Assembly: GCA_911728435.2 (NCBI GenBank) | Contig: OU452210.1 | Span: forward strand, 4,464,001 to 4,528,000 | Origin: Apoderus coryli | Taxonomy: Eukaryota > Arthropoda > Insecta > Coleoptera > Attelabidae | Direction: 5' to 3' | DNA: 64,000 nucleotides | In this document: positions 10,596 through 21,272 of the stretch, piece by piece | Numbering within the stretch: the first letter of the stretch is position 1 | Layout of the letters: the number at the start of each line of letters is the position of its first letter | The notes under the pieces: model-generated | Told to the model about the DNA's origin: nothing | The model's input: only the letters and a program-made list of their open reading frames with translations | Databases searched by the model: none | Made by a program: the position numbers and the translations under genes

Positions 10596-10981
10596 TAAGT
10601 GATCTAAAATATTCAAGGAGGCAATTCTTAGGGCAATTTTAAGACAAATACCTCAAATCGTAAACGTCTTAAATTTTGAGATAGCGGCTGTTAAAGTTTT
10701 CAAAATGTGTTAAAAAATGTTCAATCCACATGCCGCACAGACGCCACTGGTACAAGTAAAAAGAAATGTTCTACATCACGAAATGCTTCTTAATGCATAG
10801 AAGATGCGTACCAAATTTCACAGAGATATCTAAAGCGCTATTGCAAATATTATGAAAAAAAAAAAACATTTCGAAAACTTTAACACCTTCTATCTCAAAA
10901 TTTAAGATGTTTAAGAATTAGGTATTTGCCATAAAATTGCCCTAAGAAATGCCTCCTTGAATATTTTAGATTACACTTAAG
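10596..10981. mobile_element. Foldback/MITE element with ~110-bp arms
   Basis: Arms at 10596-10705 and 10870-10981 are reverse complements at about 85% identity; both contain CTAAAATATTCAAGGAGGCA and the complement-matched AAATTTTGAGATAG..GTTAAAGTTTTC. The core of roughly 165 bp is non-coding. Transcribed, it would form a long hairpin. It sits in the Cda5 intron between 11309 and 9128. Confidence 0.85.
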
Positions 10982-11308
10982 AAACACTCTGCAAATAAAT
11001 ACCATTTGAATGAAGTTTTATAAAAATGAAAAAAATATATTGAAAGTGCCTTCTCTCTTTTGGTACTAATGAATATAACATAAATATATATTAACATGCA
11101 CAAAGATTAATGTACCTATGTGTATTGTGTATATTAATCTTTGCCATAGGTAAGGACTATTTACAACTGTTCTGTAACTTTGTTAAATTCGTTTTTCTCA
11201 CAAAAGAAGCGTTGATTTCTAATTGGAGAAATAACTAAGATGATCCACAGTGATAGAATAAAGCATAATTATATAACATTGTTTTTTTATAATTTTGTTT
11301 TGTAGTAC
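10982..11308 (-). other. Cda5 intron remainder
   Basis: AT-rich intron sequence containing an imperfect palindrome (ACAAAGATTAATGTACCTAT ... TATATTAATCTTTG, about 11100-11143). Confidence 0.5.
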
Positions 11309-11440
11309 CTTGTGGGTATCACGTTGTTTTTAGGGGAAATAGTACGCAGTTGCGTTGTAGATCTAGGGGTTGTTCTGGTAGTTGTGGTAGTTCTTTTAGT
11401 TGCTATCTCCTCAATATCATTTAATTCATATCTGTCACCC
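11309..11440 (-). CDS. Cda5: Cda5 linker exon, symmetric 2-2
   Basis: A 132-nt exon (acceptor GTCTTAG, donor AAG|GTACTA). It encodes GDRYELNDIEEIATKRTTTT and a Thr/Arg-rich tail ending VIPT. The Thr tract is a candidate mucin-type O-glycosylation region (inference). It starts with G completing AG+G and ends with AG, so it is skippable in frame. Confidence 0.9.
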
Positions 11441-11496
11441 CTAAGACTTAAATTTAATACACAAGATAATTAAAATGTTATCTAAATAATGCTTAC

Positions 11497-11540
11497 CTTG
11501 AAGGCTGACGACTCGACTGTCTATATGAAGCATCTTCATC
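11497..11540 (-). CDS. Cda5: Cda5 44-nt microexon
   Basis: A short exon with acceptor AATTATAG and an excellent donor AAG|GTAAGC. It encodes DEDASYRQSSRQPS and leaves AG. It starts in phase 0 and ends in phase 2, so skipping it alone would shift the frame; it is probably constitutive or spliced together with its neighbour. Confidence 0.9.
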
Positions 11541-11591
11541 CTATAATTTTTTTATTTAGAAAACGCGAATATCAACACTATTTATGTTTAC

Positions 11592-11806
11592 CTGATAATT
11601 ATTATCGTTGTAGTCAGCAACAGTTGATTGCTGGTAAATATCTTGACTATTATAATTGTATACGGAATTGCCTCTTTTCGGACTTTCTTCTCTTACAACG
11701 GGGCTGGCAGACTGTACGGTTTGTGCAGCAGTTCCTCTGTAGCTTGACGAGGAACCACGACTCGGAGTACCGCTATTTGTATTGTAGTTGGTATGTTGCG
11801 TGTAGT
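11592..11806 (-). CDS. Cda5: Cda5 linker exon
   Basis: A 215-nt exon (acceptor TTTCTAG, donor CAG|GTAAAC) starting AC, which completes GAC with the upstream exon, and ending in phase 0. The product is Ser/Asn/Tyr/Gln-rich (YTQHTNYNTNSGTPSRGSS, VYNYNSQDIYQQSTVADYN) with no recognised domain. An unrelated open frame of 124 codons on the + strand is its antisense shadow. Confidence 0.9.
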
Positions 11807-13036
11807 CTAGAAATAAATATATATTTATTCAGGTCGTCTGATACTCATTTATATTTGATATAAACAGAGCTGGACCGAGCAAACTTTTTAAAAAATTATG
11901 AGGTTTAAAGGACTTATAATTTAACAATAACTTTAAAAAAAATACTGATTGGAGATTATCAGCTACGATACAATATTTTACATAATAACAATGACCACCT
12001 TCATTGTTGTTTTGTAAAATATTCCTGACAACATTTCTAAGATACCCATTTTTTAAATTCAAATGTTTAAAGGATTTTATTGCTGCTATGTTCTGGTGTA
12101 ATAAACACATTAAATATGAAAAAATTACATAAATTGGTGGATTTTGTAACATATTAATTAAATGCCTAACCTAATCAAAATATTCCAACTTATTCGAAGA
12201 AAAAACTCGACTATTTATATACCTACTAATTTAAAGGATAGCAACTCAGTAGAAAATATTGCGGCATATTCTACTATGCAGAGATTGTAACAAAGTTTAT
12301 AGGTACTCCTTGGCAAAAAATAAGTAGGACTTAGGACTTAAACAACAGTAATGATTACCAACCACATAAAATCAGAAACAACTCTATCCAGTCCTCATTT
12401 CGACAGAAATCACCATTTTGATGATTTTGGTAAAACAGTTATTCTGTTAAGAGCCTTATCAGAATGTTACCCAGTAATGAAGTCAGGGATTGGTCCGTTA
12501 ACTATAGAACAGATTATTATTCACTTATTACTGACTCTTTGGGTAATTGAGTTATGAGAGAGGAAAAATATATTTAAACAAATAATAATAATAATAAGTG
12601 AATTGTGCTTTAGTTGAAAGTTCATATATTACCTTGATGCTGTATTTCAATTTGAACAGTTATAGCTTTTATACACTGGAGTACTTTCACGTACTTAAGA
12701 AATTGATTAAACTATATTTCTTAGGACATTGCACAGCTCTGGCGTGAAATAATGTTGTGGACAACTAAATTCACAATTTGAAATTTCGCCGAGTAGTAAA
12801 AAACTTATCAAGGTGTAGGTACAAATAAATTTCATAGAGGCAAAGAAAATGTTGACGTTCTGCTAAGAGTGTAGAAAGCAGACAACATCGAAGAAAGCGA
12901 TTTGTTAAATAAGACCTACATGAATAACTTTACAATAATTATTAATAAGTAATAAAACGGGGTCTCGAAATTATTTGATTTTTTAATGTAAAAAGTTATA
13001 ATTTTTTGTGCTAATTTTAAATGATGTTTAACTTAC
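11807..13036 (-). other. Cda5 intron, no feature seen
   Basis: AT-rich intron; it contains a short (AAT)n run at about 12580-12597. Open frames here lack coding bias. Confidence 0.6.
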
Positions 13037-13194
13037 CAACATCTTTATATAACTCCGCTTCATCCTCATAGAGAGCGTAATAAGGATCATACTGGTTATT
13101 AGTATATTGTGAATTGTTATAAGTTGTTCGTGTTGTGGCCCCCCCTGTTACTGTTGTAGGCTGTGTGGACACACTACTGCTGCTAATTTCATCA
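13037..13194 (-). CDS. Cda5: Cda5 linker exon
   Basis: A 158-nt exon (acceptor GATTATAG, donor GTTG|GTAAGT). It encodes a Ser/Thr head (DEISSSSVSTQPTTVTGGAT) and an acidic Tyr-rich tail (QYDPYYALYEDEAELYKDV). It begins with T completing AG+T (Ser) and ends with G completing GAC. It includes a run of seven G in the sense strand, a slippage-prone site. Confidence 0.9.
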
Positions 13195-14435
13195 CTATAA
13201 TCATAATTTTATATACAAATATTACAATAATTTGAAACTTGGCATTACAAATTATTATTTGAGTATTATATAACACATTCGAACTCTTATGAAATACGAG
13301 TATGTCGATTCTGTCTATACCATTTTTTTCTACAAAATATTGGAATCTTCTAAAATAAAGAATATGTGGAATTTTACGAAATACATAAATATATAGGATG
13401 ATCTAAACAGAACAATAATTTTAAATTGAGGCAAGATATATTTTCCAAAGAATCCAGAAAAACCACACCGCCTAAATTCTTGGACACCCTCGTAGATTTT
13501 AAAACGAAATATTTATCAAGGCTGCTTTCTTGTGCGTTTATTCTTTCTTCATTTCACCGTTGTATCTAAAAATGTTGACAATTTCGTTTGTATTTTTTTT
13601 TCTAGTTCAGTTAAAATTTAATGCAGTGAATTTGCATTGGATACATGACCAAGTTAAATGTACTTTCTAATTAACTTCTCGACTTCAAATTATTTGTGTC
13701 TCATTTTGAAAAATATAAGGGGGTCCAATAGTTTTGGCGATGTGTGTAGATTGTCCTTAAAGTTGATATGATTATTAAATTGAGAGTTAGATAAGATGTT
13801 TTGGCAATTCACGTAACCACTTATTTAAATCTCGTCCCGTGTTTTGCTAATACTGTTAGCATCCTCAGGAGAGAATTAAAACTTTTTAAGTTATGTTTGG
13901 GTGAATTGGTGAAATGTGATTCCCAATTTTTATTCTACGTTAGCGGTTGTACTAATCGATACCCGAAAGTAAATATATTTTAAGTTTCTTGGAAATTTTG
14001 ACAAACATTTTCATTGTTATTGATTTTTAGATGGATAGTTATTTTTATTTTAAAAGATTATATTTCACAAAAAAATATTTGTGACTGAAAGTTGTAAAGT
14101 TCATGAAAATACAGCATTTTTTAGGAAACTCTACAAATATATAGAAAGAAATAGAATAGCTATACAGATTATAGTTTACCAAAAAAAAAAAAGTAAAAAT
14201 TAGGATTTAAATATAAATTTTCGGTAAGATATGTTCAAATTCACTTAATGGAAGTTGGAATACCAAAACTATTCGAATGTATTGATGAGAGGCATAAGTT
14301 CGCTTGGTTGATTAACGCTGTCTTGGAATTAATAAAAATATTTAATAATACGTGGATATACTGTGATTGAGTTAATTTAAAAATAAAATACAAATTTCAT
14401 TAAAAATACAAAACAGCAAAAAGTATTCATACTAC
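13195..14435 (-). other. Cda5 intron with Penelope-like terminus relic
   Basis: AT-rich intron. A segment at 13805-13890 matches 45063-45140 and carries hammerhead-like boxes (listed separately). The sequence near 13719-13745 (GGGGGTCCAATAGTTTTGGC) resembles the end of a Tc1-like element, but I found no partner end. Confidence 0.5.
13830..13875 (-). ncRNA. Hammerhead-like motif, Penelope-type terminus (degenerate)
   Basis: On the minus strand: CTGAGGA (fits CUGANGA), a perfect 6-bp stem II (TGCTAA / TTAGCA, 5-nt loop), then AAAC where GAAAC is expected. UCUC just before the core can pair with GAGA downstream as stem I. No good NUH triplet remains. The segment is shared with 45089-45127, showing it is a dispersed repeat. 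Confidence 0.45.
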
Positions 14436-16007
14436 CTCGTAGGAACTTTAGATTGTTCTGAGTTTGAATCTAAATTTGATTTAGTTTTCTGTCTTTGTTG
14501 TGTCCTAACCGGTGTTACTGTAGTCGTCCGTCTTGTTGTAAGTCTTTTTTTCGTTGCTAAATTACTACTTTGTGTTGTGGTGCTGCTTTGGTATGTCGGT
14601 TTTGGTAGAAGTTTATGTTGCTTAAATGTCTGTACTTCCGCTGATAAAAATGTCGCATTTGGAACTATTGGTTGCTGTTTAATAACTAAATGTGTCGCTT
14701 TGGTTTTGGGTACTAAATTATTGCTACTAGTTTTCTGTTGGCTTAATATTGTTACTGGGTTGACTCCGCTTGTACTTTCCTGGTACTTAGCGGAATATTT
14801 TGCTTCATTTAATGTTGTGTTGTTTTTAGGTTTTGTTTTTAATTGTTCATAGTTATTATCGTAGTAATCGTTTATCTTTTTACTACTATTTTGTGGATAA
14901 TCATAATCATCATCATAATAATACTCATACTCTACTGGTGCAGGTTTCTGCGGAGTTACTTTATTATTTATATTTTGAGTTGGTGCAGACTTAACTTGAC
15001 TAGAATAAATTTTTTTAGGAGGCTCAATTTCATCTTCATATACATAGTAATATTCGTCATCAGGCACTTTTCCTTTTTGCGTTGGTTTCTTGTTTATTAA
15101 AATGGGCTTTGGCGTTAGCGCATTTTTCTTATGTAAACTACCAGCCGGAAGTCTCAGATTCGTTTTAATTAATTCGATTTCTTCAATTTTTTGTACTAAC
15201 TTAACTGGAGTTGTTGGCCTGTATCTTGGTTTTGGTGGTATTGTAGAAGTTGTAGTAGTTGTTCCTGACAATCGGCTTAAGAATTTTTCAAAATCGAAAT
15301 ATGGATCTGCAAACGGATTAGGAATATTTTCGTATTTATTTGTTGGTTGGAAATACGATGGTGGTGGTCCAAACTCGCCACTATCCACATCGTCGTTTTC
15401 GGAATGATATTCGTAATGAGTTGTGTTGTTATTTGCGGGCTTGGCATCATCCTCTGTAATTGTTCTCTCTATATTAACATCTATTTGAGTCTGCCCTTTA
15501 CTCTCTTCCGGTCGTTGTTTTGAATCAAAACTTTTTGTGAAAGCTTCGGTGATATTAGATTTTTGATTTATATCTGTCACATTATCAGGTTTTATGAAGT
15601 TTTGTTGAATATTTGTATAAGCTGGTTCTAAAGCAAACTTTGGATGATTGTTGTAATTATATTCCACAGTATGTCGAATATTTGGATCGTGATACTTATT
15701 ATGATGGTTGTAAGTTGGTAAAACGGTTGTAGCGATATTTAAGAATTGTTTATTATTGTTTCTGTGGATTGGCTGTGCGGATTGATGAAAAAATTGATAA
15801 TTATGAGGCACATGGTCTTTATTATTATTGACTGTAGCATAAGCTGGAACAAATGGTCTAAATTCATCGTCTGAATTTTGTATGACTTTTATTGGTATAA
15901 AGTTCGTGGGTGGTAGTCTTGGGTTATGTTGTCTAAAGTTTTGTGGATTTGATTTTGTATTTATAATCTGGCCCCTGTTCCACGATTTTGAGTCTCCATT
16001 TAAATTA
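14436..16007 (-). CDS. Cda5: Cda5 largest linker exon, symmetric 2-2
   Basis: A 1572-nt exon (acceptor TGTTTTAG, donor GAG|GTAGTA) with 523 complete codons, covering about residues 286-808. It encodes a disordered region rich in Asn, Pro, Thr, Gln and Lys. Features include Thr/Pro clusters (TTTTTSTIPPKPRYRPTTP) and acidic Tyr repeats (DDEYYYVYEDE, YEYYYDDDYDYPQN) that may be sulphated or metal-binding (inference). There is no Cys. The coding frame extends well beyond the first in-frame GTG at 15811. Phase 2-2 makes it a removable cassette accounting for a third of the protein. Long + strand frames at 14577-15407 are its antisense shadows. Confidence 0.92.
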
Positions 16008-16082
16008 CTAAAACAACATATGGAAAATTAGTTTTTTTTTCGAAATGCTGTTATTTTCAAATTGATAAAATTATTTATTTAC

Positions 16083-16169
16083 CTTCTATAGACAACTTGT
16101 CTTTTGCTTCGTTTCTGATTTGTATATAAGTCATTTGTCTCTATTTCGTTAATGTCAGTCAATAGAGTT
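16083..16169 (-). CDS. Cda5: Cda5 exon with furin-type site, symmetric 2-2
   Basis: An 87-nt exon (acceptor GACTGCAG, donor AAG|GTAAAT) encoding TLLTDINEIETNDLYTNQ then KRSKRQVVYR. RSKR followed by Gln fits the furin/proprotein convertase consensus R-X-K/R-R. Cleavage here would release the CBM14-containing N-terminal part from the linker and deacetylase. The exon is skippable in frame, so cleavability could be controlled by splicing (inference). Confidence 0.9.
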
Positions 16170-16240
16170 CTGCAGTCAAACAAATGTTAATAGGTATGTA
16201 AAATATATGTGATTTAGTATTAAAAATATCTTTCACTTAC

Positions 16241-16308
16241 TTGTAATGTTGTAGTTGTGTTCCAAAAGAAATAACGCCAATTTTTTCACCTCGATCCTTG
16301 TATTGTTG
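16241..16308 (-). CDS. Cda5: Cda5 small linker exon
   Basis: A 68-nt exon (acceptor TTTTTGTAG, donor GTAAGT) encoding QQYKDRGEKIGVISFGTQLQ plus HY. It starts in phase 0 and ends in phase 2. There is no domain. Confidence 0.9.
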
Positions 16309-17111
16309 CTACAAAAAATTAATATATGTATAAAACTAAAAAAAAACTAATCTTAAAAACCTTGTGATTTATCGGAAAACTACTCAAACTACTAGAGACA
16401 TAATTTTGAATTTCTATGCTATAGATACCCAGGAAGAATTTAAAATTTGGCGAAAAAATCTTTGGATGTAGTGCAAACTGAAAATAATTTAACACCAACT
16501 TCAGTATTCTACAAAATTGGATCCAAAGGTGGGCTAGCATAAGATCTTATTGATGATATAGATGAAAATAATAACATATTTCTTGGACAAGACAGCAAAA
16601 TAAATCTGTTTTAATATAGCTAGAATTACTGCAACACTTATTTTATCGTTTTGCTTAATTGGTAAATAATTAGGAATGGTAAAATCGTCAAATCCAATAT
16701 TTGCAAATTTGCTACTTGCGACACATTTTGGACTCTTCTTGCGCGGTGTGGTAGATGTCTCCTATCAAACGTAGCAATCGAGTGTCCAGGCATTATTCGA
16801 GGAATAAAAATTAAACTGTTTGTTTTGAAATTTAAAACCAACTGAGAAATTTTAACAACTGCTGTTTCAAAAATAGGCGATAAGTTTTTGCAAAAACCTT
16901 GCAACATTACACAACAATTCCTTATTTTGTTTTACAAGGGGGGTAAATAAGCATACAAGATTTGTCTGCCAAAAATACGGTAGCCGTTATCTATAGTTTG
17001 TTGTACTTTGACCCATACGGCTTTTACTAAACTGCCCAAAATATATATTATTTGCAAAAACAAAATACCCCGGCAATTTCTATAAACATCAACTGATTTA
17101 TTGGAACTTAC
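16309..17111 (-). other. Cda5 intron, no feature seen
   Basis: An intron of about 800 nt, AT-rich. Minus-strand frames at 16319-16907 have no recognisable content. Confidence 0.7.
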
Positions 17112-17261
17112 AGGAATTGCATTTGTATTTCTATATCCGTCTCTATCACGTTGTACTTGACCAATAGTTGATGGTTGACCGCGATAAACACGTTGTTGCC
17201 GATCACTTTCAATCTCTTCTGCTGGTGGTAACACTTCCTCTACTTCAGCATATAGTTGCTG
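17112..17261 (-). CDS. Cda5: Cda5 linker exon with NAGNAG acceptor
   Basis: A 150-nt phase 0-0 exon of 50 codons, donor CCT|GTAAGT. It encodes QQLYAEVEEVLPPAEEIES and a charged Arg/Gln-rich part (DRQQRVYRGQPST, QVQRDRDGYRNTNAIP). The acceptor reads AACAGCAG, so splicing at either AG (exon starting at 17261 or 17258) adds or removes one Gln. Confidence 0.92.
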
Positions 17262-17410
17262 CTGTTTTATAAACAATAAAAACACAACAATAAATAAAAT
17301 ATAAAATTTGCAGTTTAGTTCTGAATAAAGCTTTGATATATATGTGTTGAAAAAATTCGAAACGACAAAAAATATTATGATTAAGTATCTTTATAAATGT
17401 GAAATCTAAC

Positions 17411-17705
17411 CTTGACAATTTCCTGTGCATTTTGATGTAATTGTCTAGGCTGACCCCGTGACGTAACAACTGCTTTAGGTTGTGCTGGTGGAGGTAGTGG
17501 TGGTGGAGCTATATATCTACTTCTAGGTTCTTCTACCTGTCTTTCTCTTTCTCGCTCCCTTTGTCTACTTCTAGTGCTTGTAGTACCACTTCCACTACTA
17601 CTGCTGCTGCTGGAAGATGATGATAGAGATTGAGCTGGAGCTCCTGATAATTCTAATCCATCACAGCCTACGTTTCTTGGCCAATCACATGTTTGTAATT
17701 CATGG
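17411..17705 (-). CDS. Cda5: Cda5 exon: second half of CBM14 domain and Ser/Pro linker
   Basis: A 295-nt exon (acceptor TTTTCTAG, donor AAG|GTTAGA). It opens with HELQTCDWPRNVGCDG, which supplies Cys 5 and 6 of the chitin-binding domain. A poly-Ser tract, an Arg/Glu-rich stretch (SRQRERERERQVEEP) and a poly-Pro stretch (PPPLPPPAQP) follow. It starts with C completing AG+C (Ser) and ends in phase 0. The sharp switch from the folded domain to low complexity marks the beginning of the long linker. Confidence 0.94.
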
Positions 17706-17934
17706 CTAGAAAAAAATTAATAGACAATGACTTAACTTTAAAATCTTTAGCTATGAATGGATTTAATGTGCCCATGCTGGGACATTGTCATCTAAGGGAT
17801 ATCTATTTAATTTTCTTGCTAAAAATACAGGTACTGTAAGAGGAATCTCCTAGCACAACACAACAATCGATCAATAATGGAACTTATTTCAAAAAAACAT
17901 TAACATATTTCACCATGATAACTATTCAAAAATA

Positions 17935-18775
17935 TTAGGTCATTCAATAAGTCCGTAGGATGACACATAGATAGCGTAACTAGAATTTTTTCCATATGAT
18001 TTTTATTTAGTACTCACCTTCAAACGATACGTGTATAAATTTGACAGCAATCTGACTCTTGGTTCGTAAGTTATAGCATTTTGTGTAAAGCAACGTTTTT
18101 TAATGAAAAAAAAAATGGAAAAAATTGAATTTCGTGTTTTGATAAAGCATGGCTTTTTGATGAAAAAAAAATCAGTGGAAACCAAACAATGGCTTGATAA
18201 ACATTATCCGAACTCTGCTCCATCGAGACAAATGGTAAAGAAGTGGATTGCTGATTTAAACGTGGTCGTACCAGCACAAATGATGCAGAGCGCAGTGGAC
18301 GCCCACGTCAACAAAATTCACAAATTGGTTATGAACGGTCGCAAATTGAAGGTGCACGAGCTAGCTGACATTGTAAAGATATCAGATGGTAGTGTTTTTG
18401 CCATTTTACACGAACATTTGGGTATGCGAAACCTCTGTTCAAAGTGCCTGCGGCGTGCGCTTACAGTCGACCAAAAACAACAACGAATTGATGCTTCAGA
18501 GGAGTGTTTGGCTCTGTTAATCCGCAATAAAATGGAATTTTATCGTCAATATATGACAATGGATGAAACATGGCTTGACTATTACACACAAGAATCCAAA
18601 AGACAGTCAGCTGAGTAGACAGCAATGGACGAACCGAATCCAAAGCGAGCAAAGACGCAACAAGCCACTATCAACAGCGACTATTACTGTGCACTTTTGG
18701 ATCGATTGAAATCGCAAAGAAACGGCCACATTTGCAAAAGAAAAAAGTGTTGTTTCGAAAATGGTAAATAAAAGC
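17935..18775 (+). mobile_element. Internally deleted mariner transposon
   Basis: It starts at TTAGGTCATTCAATAAGTCC, a mariner-type terminal sequence preceded by TA (17933-17934), the expected target. The 3' terminal repeat is not found. It encodes a mariner transposase with the N-terminal helix-turn-helix region and the first catalytic block, but a deletion removes the rest. It lies antisense to Cda5 in the intron that interrupts the CBM14 domain. Confidence 0.85.
18103..18618 (+). pseudogene. mariner transposase, truncated
   Basis: An open frame of 171 codons; the likely native start is the second Met (MEKIEFRVLIKHGF). It carries the paired HTH region (SAPSRQMVKKWIADLN) and the first catalytic Asp block (MDETWLDYYTQES). 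A stop follows after RQSAE. In another register the sequence continues with DEPNPKRAKTQQ directly followed by INSDYYCALLDRLKSQ, so the segment with the second catalytic Asp is lost. It cannot encode an active D,D34D enzyme. Confidence 0.9.
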
Positions 18776-18861
18776 TAAACGGATGTTCCATTTATAATAG
18801 TTCTGATATCTATGTCATTTATACTACACTAATAACTGTATGGTATATATACAAAACTTAC

Positions 18862-19051
18862 CTGTACATAAGGCCTCCAGTACATGACTCTAACAATGCT
18901 CCACCAAAAACACAGACATAATATTGTGTACAGTCACTAGGATGAGGATAATATCCAAATTCCTCGGGACAATCGAAATTGACTAATTCCCTTTTAACTT
19001 CTGTGGTGGCTGGGGGTGTTCTTGATGATTTTCTTTGGGCTGAATTTACTC
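18862..19051 (-). CDS. Cda5: Cda5 exon: first part of CBM14 chitin-binding domain
   Basis: A 190-nt exon (acceptor TTTTTGCAG, donor CAG|GTAAGT). After a short basic Ser/Pro segment (VNSAQRKSSRTPPATTEVKR) comes the peritrophin-A/CBM14 fold: FDCPEEFGYYPHPSDC, TQYYVCVFGGALLESC, TGGLMYS. With the next exon, the six Cys are at about residues 49, 62, 68, 78, 91 and 99, the classical C-x12-C-x5-C-x9-C-x12-C-x7-C pattern. It starts with GA, needing 1 nt from a 5' exon. Its beginning looks like the sequence just after a signal-peptide cleavage site. Confidence 0.95.
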
Positions 19052-21272
19052 CTGCAAAAAAGTCGTTTAATTTTTAATGGTTGTATTTTGTGTATTTCGA
19101 ATGAAATATTACAATTGCCATTGCGTTAATTGTTTTGTAATGTACAGTATAGTATTGTATGTATGTATATTATGAAAAATTTGACAAGAAAACAGCACAC
19201 ATTCACAAGATTTTAAAATGTGTGCAATTGAATGAATAGAAAGGTTAATTCCTACCATATTAAATAATTAAAGTATGCTAGCTAATTTTATTCGTAAAAT
19301 TGGCAAAGTTTTCATATCTTTTACTTTAAACCAATATTTTTAAAAGCCATATACATGTTTTTGATGTTGACAAAAAATCCAAATACTTAGTATAGTTTCT
19401 ATAATCCCATCGTAGTTGACCATATTTTGGATAACCTGTATAATGCTTTACTTTAAATTAAATTAATAGTACCAATAATTATAGTGATTAGTCAAAGAAC
19501 TTTCTAAGTATATAAGTACAATTTGAATAGTTGTTTTCAAATTGCAAGTTTTTTAATATATCTTCAATTTTTATTTCTCTAAAATTTTAAGTACTTAAAA
19601 TATTTATAGTTATTAACGGTTCCTAATAAAATAAGTTATCATAACCAAACGTATTATTATTAACAAACTAATAATATTCAGTATATCATAAAAGTTTTAT
19701 TTGTCCTGGATATTTGTAAGTCTTCCTAATTATATATAACTTTGAGTTCTCCATCCTTTTGATGTAAAAAATTATAAAATTCACATTAGCAAAAGTGTTT
19801 TCGGGAATGTGTAAAACTAGTTTTTCTGCTTTTCTAGACACATAGAATAAATATTTCTCTTATAAAGACGTATTTGCCATAGAACAAACGAATTAATTAT
19901 TGAAGGACTCCCTAAAATTATTATGTTATATAATTTTTGTTTTGTTTCCATAATTTTCAATTATTTGCCATTTATCTTGCAGTAGCTGCTTGTTATTATT
20001 ATGTTTTACTGTACTCTAATATTAATCCTTGTTATCCGATGGTGAACCAGCATTTTTGGCTTTAAAATTATTTTCATACAATTTTTCTGACGACAAATTG
20101 AATTAAAATAACGAATTTAATACAGTTAATAACTCGTATTTGTGTATGTATTTATTTTAAAGTTCAGTGTTTTCCGGTTGACCTTGATCAAAAATCATTA
20201 AGTTTTAAAATATAATTTTCTTATCTTTAGACACGTAATGTGAATTTACTGGGTTTATAAATTTTTGATTGGATATTTAAACAATGATATTACCAAGTTG
20301 ACATCAAAAAATACAGGGCTAATGTACATACCATAACATACCACATGACCAATTAAGAATGGTAAATATGGTTTACAATTTTATTTATTTATCTAAGATA
20401 AATATTGAAATTGGGTTACGTAACTAAATAATTTACAATATCTTAATAATGATGTTTTTTAAATTCAGAAATATTTGTCAGATAATTAAAACTAGATCAT
20501 CATTTACTTATATGCATTATTTATATAATCATATTTGTACACCTATTTTAAAGTTATTCATATGACTCTCTTTTTCATGCAACAGTTGGAAAAAGGCATT
20601 ACGCAACACTAGGTTGCATTTAAAATGTGTTTTCAGTTGTATAGGTCAGATAAAGTATGAAATTTCAGCATTCGTTGCATATTTTATTCGAAAATAAAAA
20701 TTGTACGTATTTATACATAATATATAAAGTATGCCGAATCAAAATGAGGTAATATCGCGTCGAGAGGTCAAAAGGTGTTTCTGTTGCATAAATATCTACC
20801 ACAATAATAATTTGAAGGTGATCTCTGATTGCTTTGTTTTACAACAAATACCTAGTAGTTTACTGAAATTGTTGTTAATAATTAAATGCTTTATATAAAA
20901 CAGCCTAGTGACCTTTAATGTTTTGAAAATTAGGTTGGTATTGCGCTTTGATTGATGTAATGCTAATACAAATCATGAAGAATAAATTTGAGGCAAATAG
21001 ATTCAAGTGAATTATGCACAAATTGGTAACAAGGATAACTGTGAGGTCTTATTACATGAGAGTATGATAATTCTTTTTTACTTATCTAGTCATACCTCAT
21101 ATTTTGTCGTGAAATACTTATTATAAATAAGAATGACGAAATACATTCAAACATCATTTAGGCGGTATTTGGAATGACTTATACTAATTTGGACTGTAAG
21201 TTAGCAATAATTGATTAGGAATGAACATTTAATTATGGAAATACAAAACAATCATCATATAAATACTACATT

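Larger units (their letters stand above)
17706..18861 (-). other. Cda5 intron occupied by mariner relic
   Basis: An intron splitting the CBM14 domain. Most of it is a mariner insertion in the opposite orientation (17935-18775); about 230 nt on the left and 85 nt on the right are plain AT-rich sequence. Confidence 0.85.

Noticed and set aside
11489..11863. 124-codon + strand open frame
   Set aside because: It spans Cda5 exons 11497-11540 and 11592-11806 on the other strand; splice sites and phase support the minus-strand reading.
12580..12597. (AAT)n run as a LINE tail
   Set aside because: No AATAAA or 3' UTR-like sequence precedes it; a simple microsatellite is enough.
14577..15407. Three + strand open frames of 85-105 codons
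   Set aside because: They are exactly antisense to the large Cda5 linker exon, and their length follows from its biased codons.
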